Part shown: one piece after another, positions 12,686 through 13,216 of the stretch
How positions within the stretch are numbered: the stretch's first letter is position 1
How the letters are laid out: every line of letters starts with the position of its first letter
Source: GWF2-43-63 sp035390965
Lineage (GTDB): Bacteria; Bacteroidota; Bacteroidia; Bacteroidales; DTU049
Assembly (NCBI GenBank): GCA_035390965.1
Contig: DAOPKE010000075.1
Coordinates: forward strand, 1-13,216
Reading direction: 5' to 3'
Length of the DNA stretch: 13,216 nt
Program-made: the position numbers and the translations under genes
The notes under the pieces: generated by a model
Database searches by the model: none
Seen by the model: the letters and a program-made list of their open reading frames with translations, nothing else
What the model was told of the DNA's origin: nothing

Positions 12686-13216
12686 TTAGAAATACAAATC
12701 GCGTTTCCCATTCTTGATTTCTTCGATGCGCTTACGCACTTCATCAGCATTGGGCAACTCAGCCAGTTCCTTCTCAATCAAAGCCCAACCCTTCTTTTTA
12801 TTCTCTTCATTTCCATAATCAACCAGGTATTCCGATAAAGTGAGTATAGCATTTGGTGTGCAAAATCTCTTGATGAAACCCGGTACCGAAAACTCCATAA
12901 AATGCTCTCCTGTTCTGCCCAAACGATAGCACGCAGTACAGAAGGACGGTATCATTCCCTGATCCAATAATTCGGAAATAACTTCGGCCAGTGTTCGGTT
13001 GTCATTGATTCGAAACTGTCCCTTATTCAAATTCTGCTCATGTTCATCATGATCCGAATAACTGCCAAGTTCAAGCTTGGTACCACCATCAATCTGCGAA
13101 ACACCAAACTGCAACAGCTCGTTACGCACCTCGACCGGTTCACGGGCAGTAAGGATCATACCTGTATAAGGCACAGCCAGACGCAAAATGGCAACAAGAC
13201 GGGCAAAATCCTCGTC
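12686..13216 (-). CDS. hydG: HydG, tyrosine lyase for H-cluster CO/CN (C-terminal part)
   Basis: HydG is a radical SAM enzyme that cleaves tyrosine to give the CO and CN ligands of the [FeFe] H-cluster. Only the C-terminal part of the gene is in the window; the frame runs open off the right edge (first readable residues DEDFARLVAI) with no start. The radical SAM CxxxCxxC domain therefore lies outside. The diagnostic C-terminal auxiliary cluster motif is present and exact: CTAC, 22 residues, then Cys (CX2CX22C), within CTACYRLGRTGEHFM and FIKRFCTPNAI. SQIDGGTKLELGSY upstream of it is also typical of HydG. A TTG at 13186 is inside the gene and is not a start. It is followed by hydF after 18 bases. 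Confidence 0.96.
   Translation of the reverse strand, partial: DEDFARLVAILRLAVPYTGMILTAREPVEVRNELLQFGVSQIDGGTKLELGSYSDHDEHEQNLNKGQFRINDNRTLAEVISELLDQGMIPSFCTACYRLGRTGEHFMEFSVPGFIKRFCTPNAILTLSEYLVDYGNEENKKKGWALIEKELAELPNADEVRKRIEEIKNGKRDLYF

Overview
The window looks like Bacteroidota (Bacteroidales-like) chromosome. Three things point there: a secreted protein with a type IX secretion C-terminal sorting domain, Bacteroidota-style promoter boxes (TAnnTTTG) in front of several genes, and no clear Shine-Dalgarno sequences. The gene content implies a hydrogen-metabolising, probably anaerobic, host.

Layout. 56-1603 encodes the T9SS-exported surface or secreted protein. 1647-7879 is a [NiFe]-hydrogenase maturation cluster on the + strand: hypF, hypC, hypD, hypE. 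It is interrupted between hypF and hypC by a gene-free element of about 219 bp with 15-bp terminal inverted repeats. Between hypC and hypD lie two RhuM-family genes, one of them a chimeric remnant. Immediately after hypE comes a compact type II restriction-modification module (8011-9989): an Eco47II/Sau96I-like endonuclease facing a C5-cytosine methyltransferase with its own N-terminal helix-turn-helix. From 13216 down to 10369 on the - strand runs the [FeFe]-hydrogenase maturation operon hydG (partial), hydF, hydE.

How the genes work together. HypF makes the thiocarboxylate/cyanide group on the C-terminal Cys of HypE. HypC and HypD assemble the Fe(CN)2CO unit for [NiFe] enzymes. HydG, HydE and HydF build and deliver the 2Fe subcluster of the H-cluster for [FeFe] enzymes. 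The two maturation systems meet tail to tail. No hydrogenase structural genes and no hypA or hypB are in view.

Most notable observations. (1) The R-M module is bracketed by a 30-bp direct repeat (29/30 identical) that is the last 30 bases of hypE, including the codons for its essential PRIC C-terminus. This looks like an insertion that duplicated or rebuilt the end of hypE without harming it. (2) All three RhuM N-terminal segments between hypC and hypD carry an inverted repeat at the same codon position, with arm sequences that change but stay complementary. (3) The hyp cluster has taken three separate insertions while every hyp gene remains intact.
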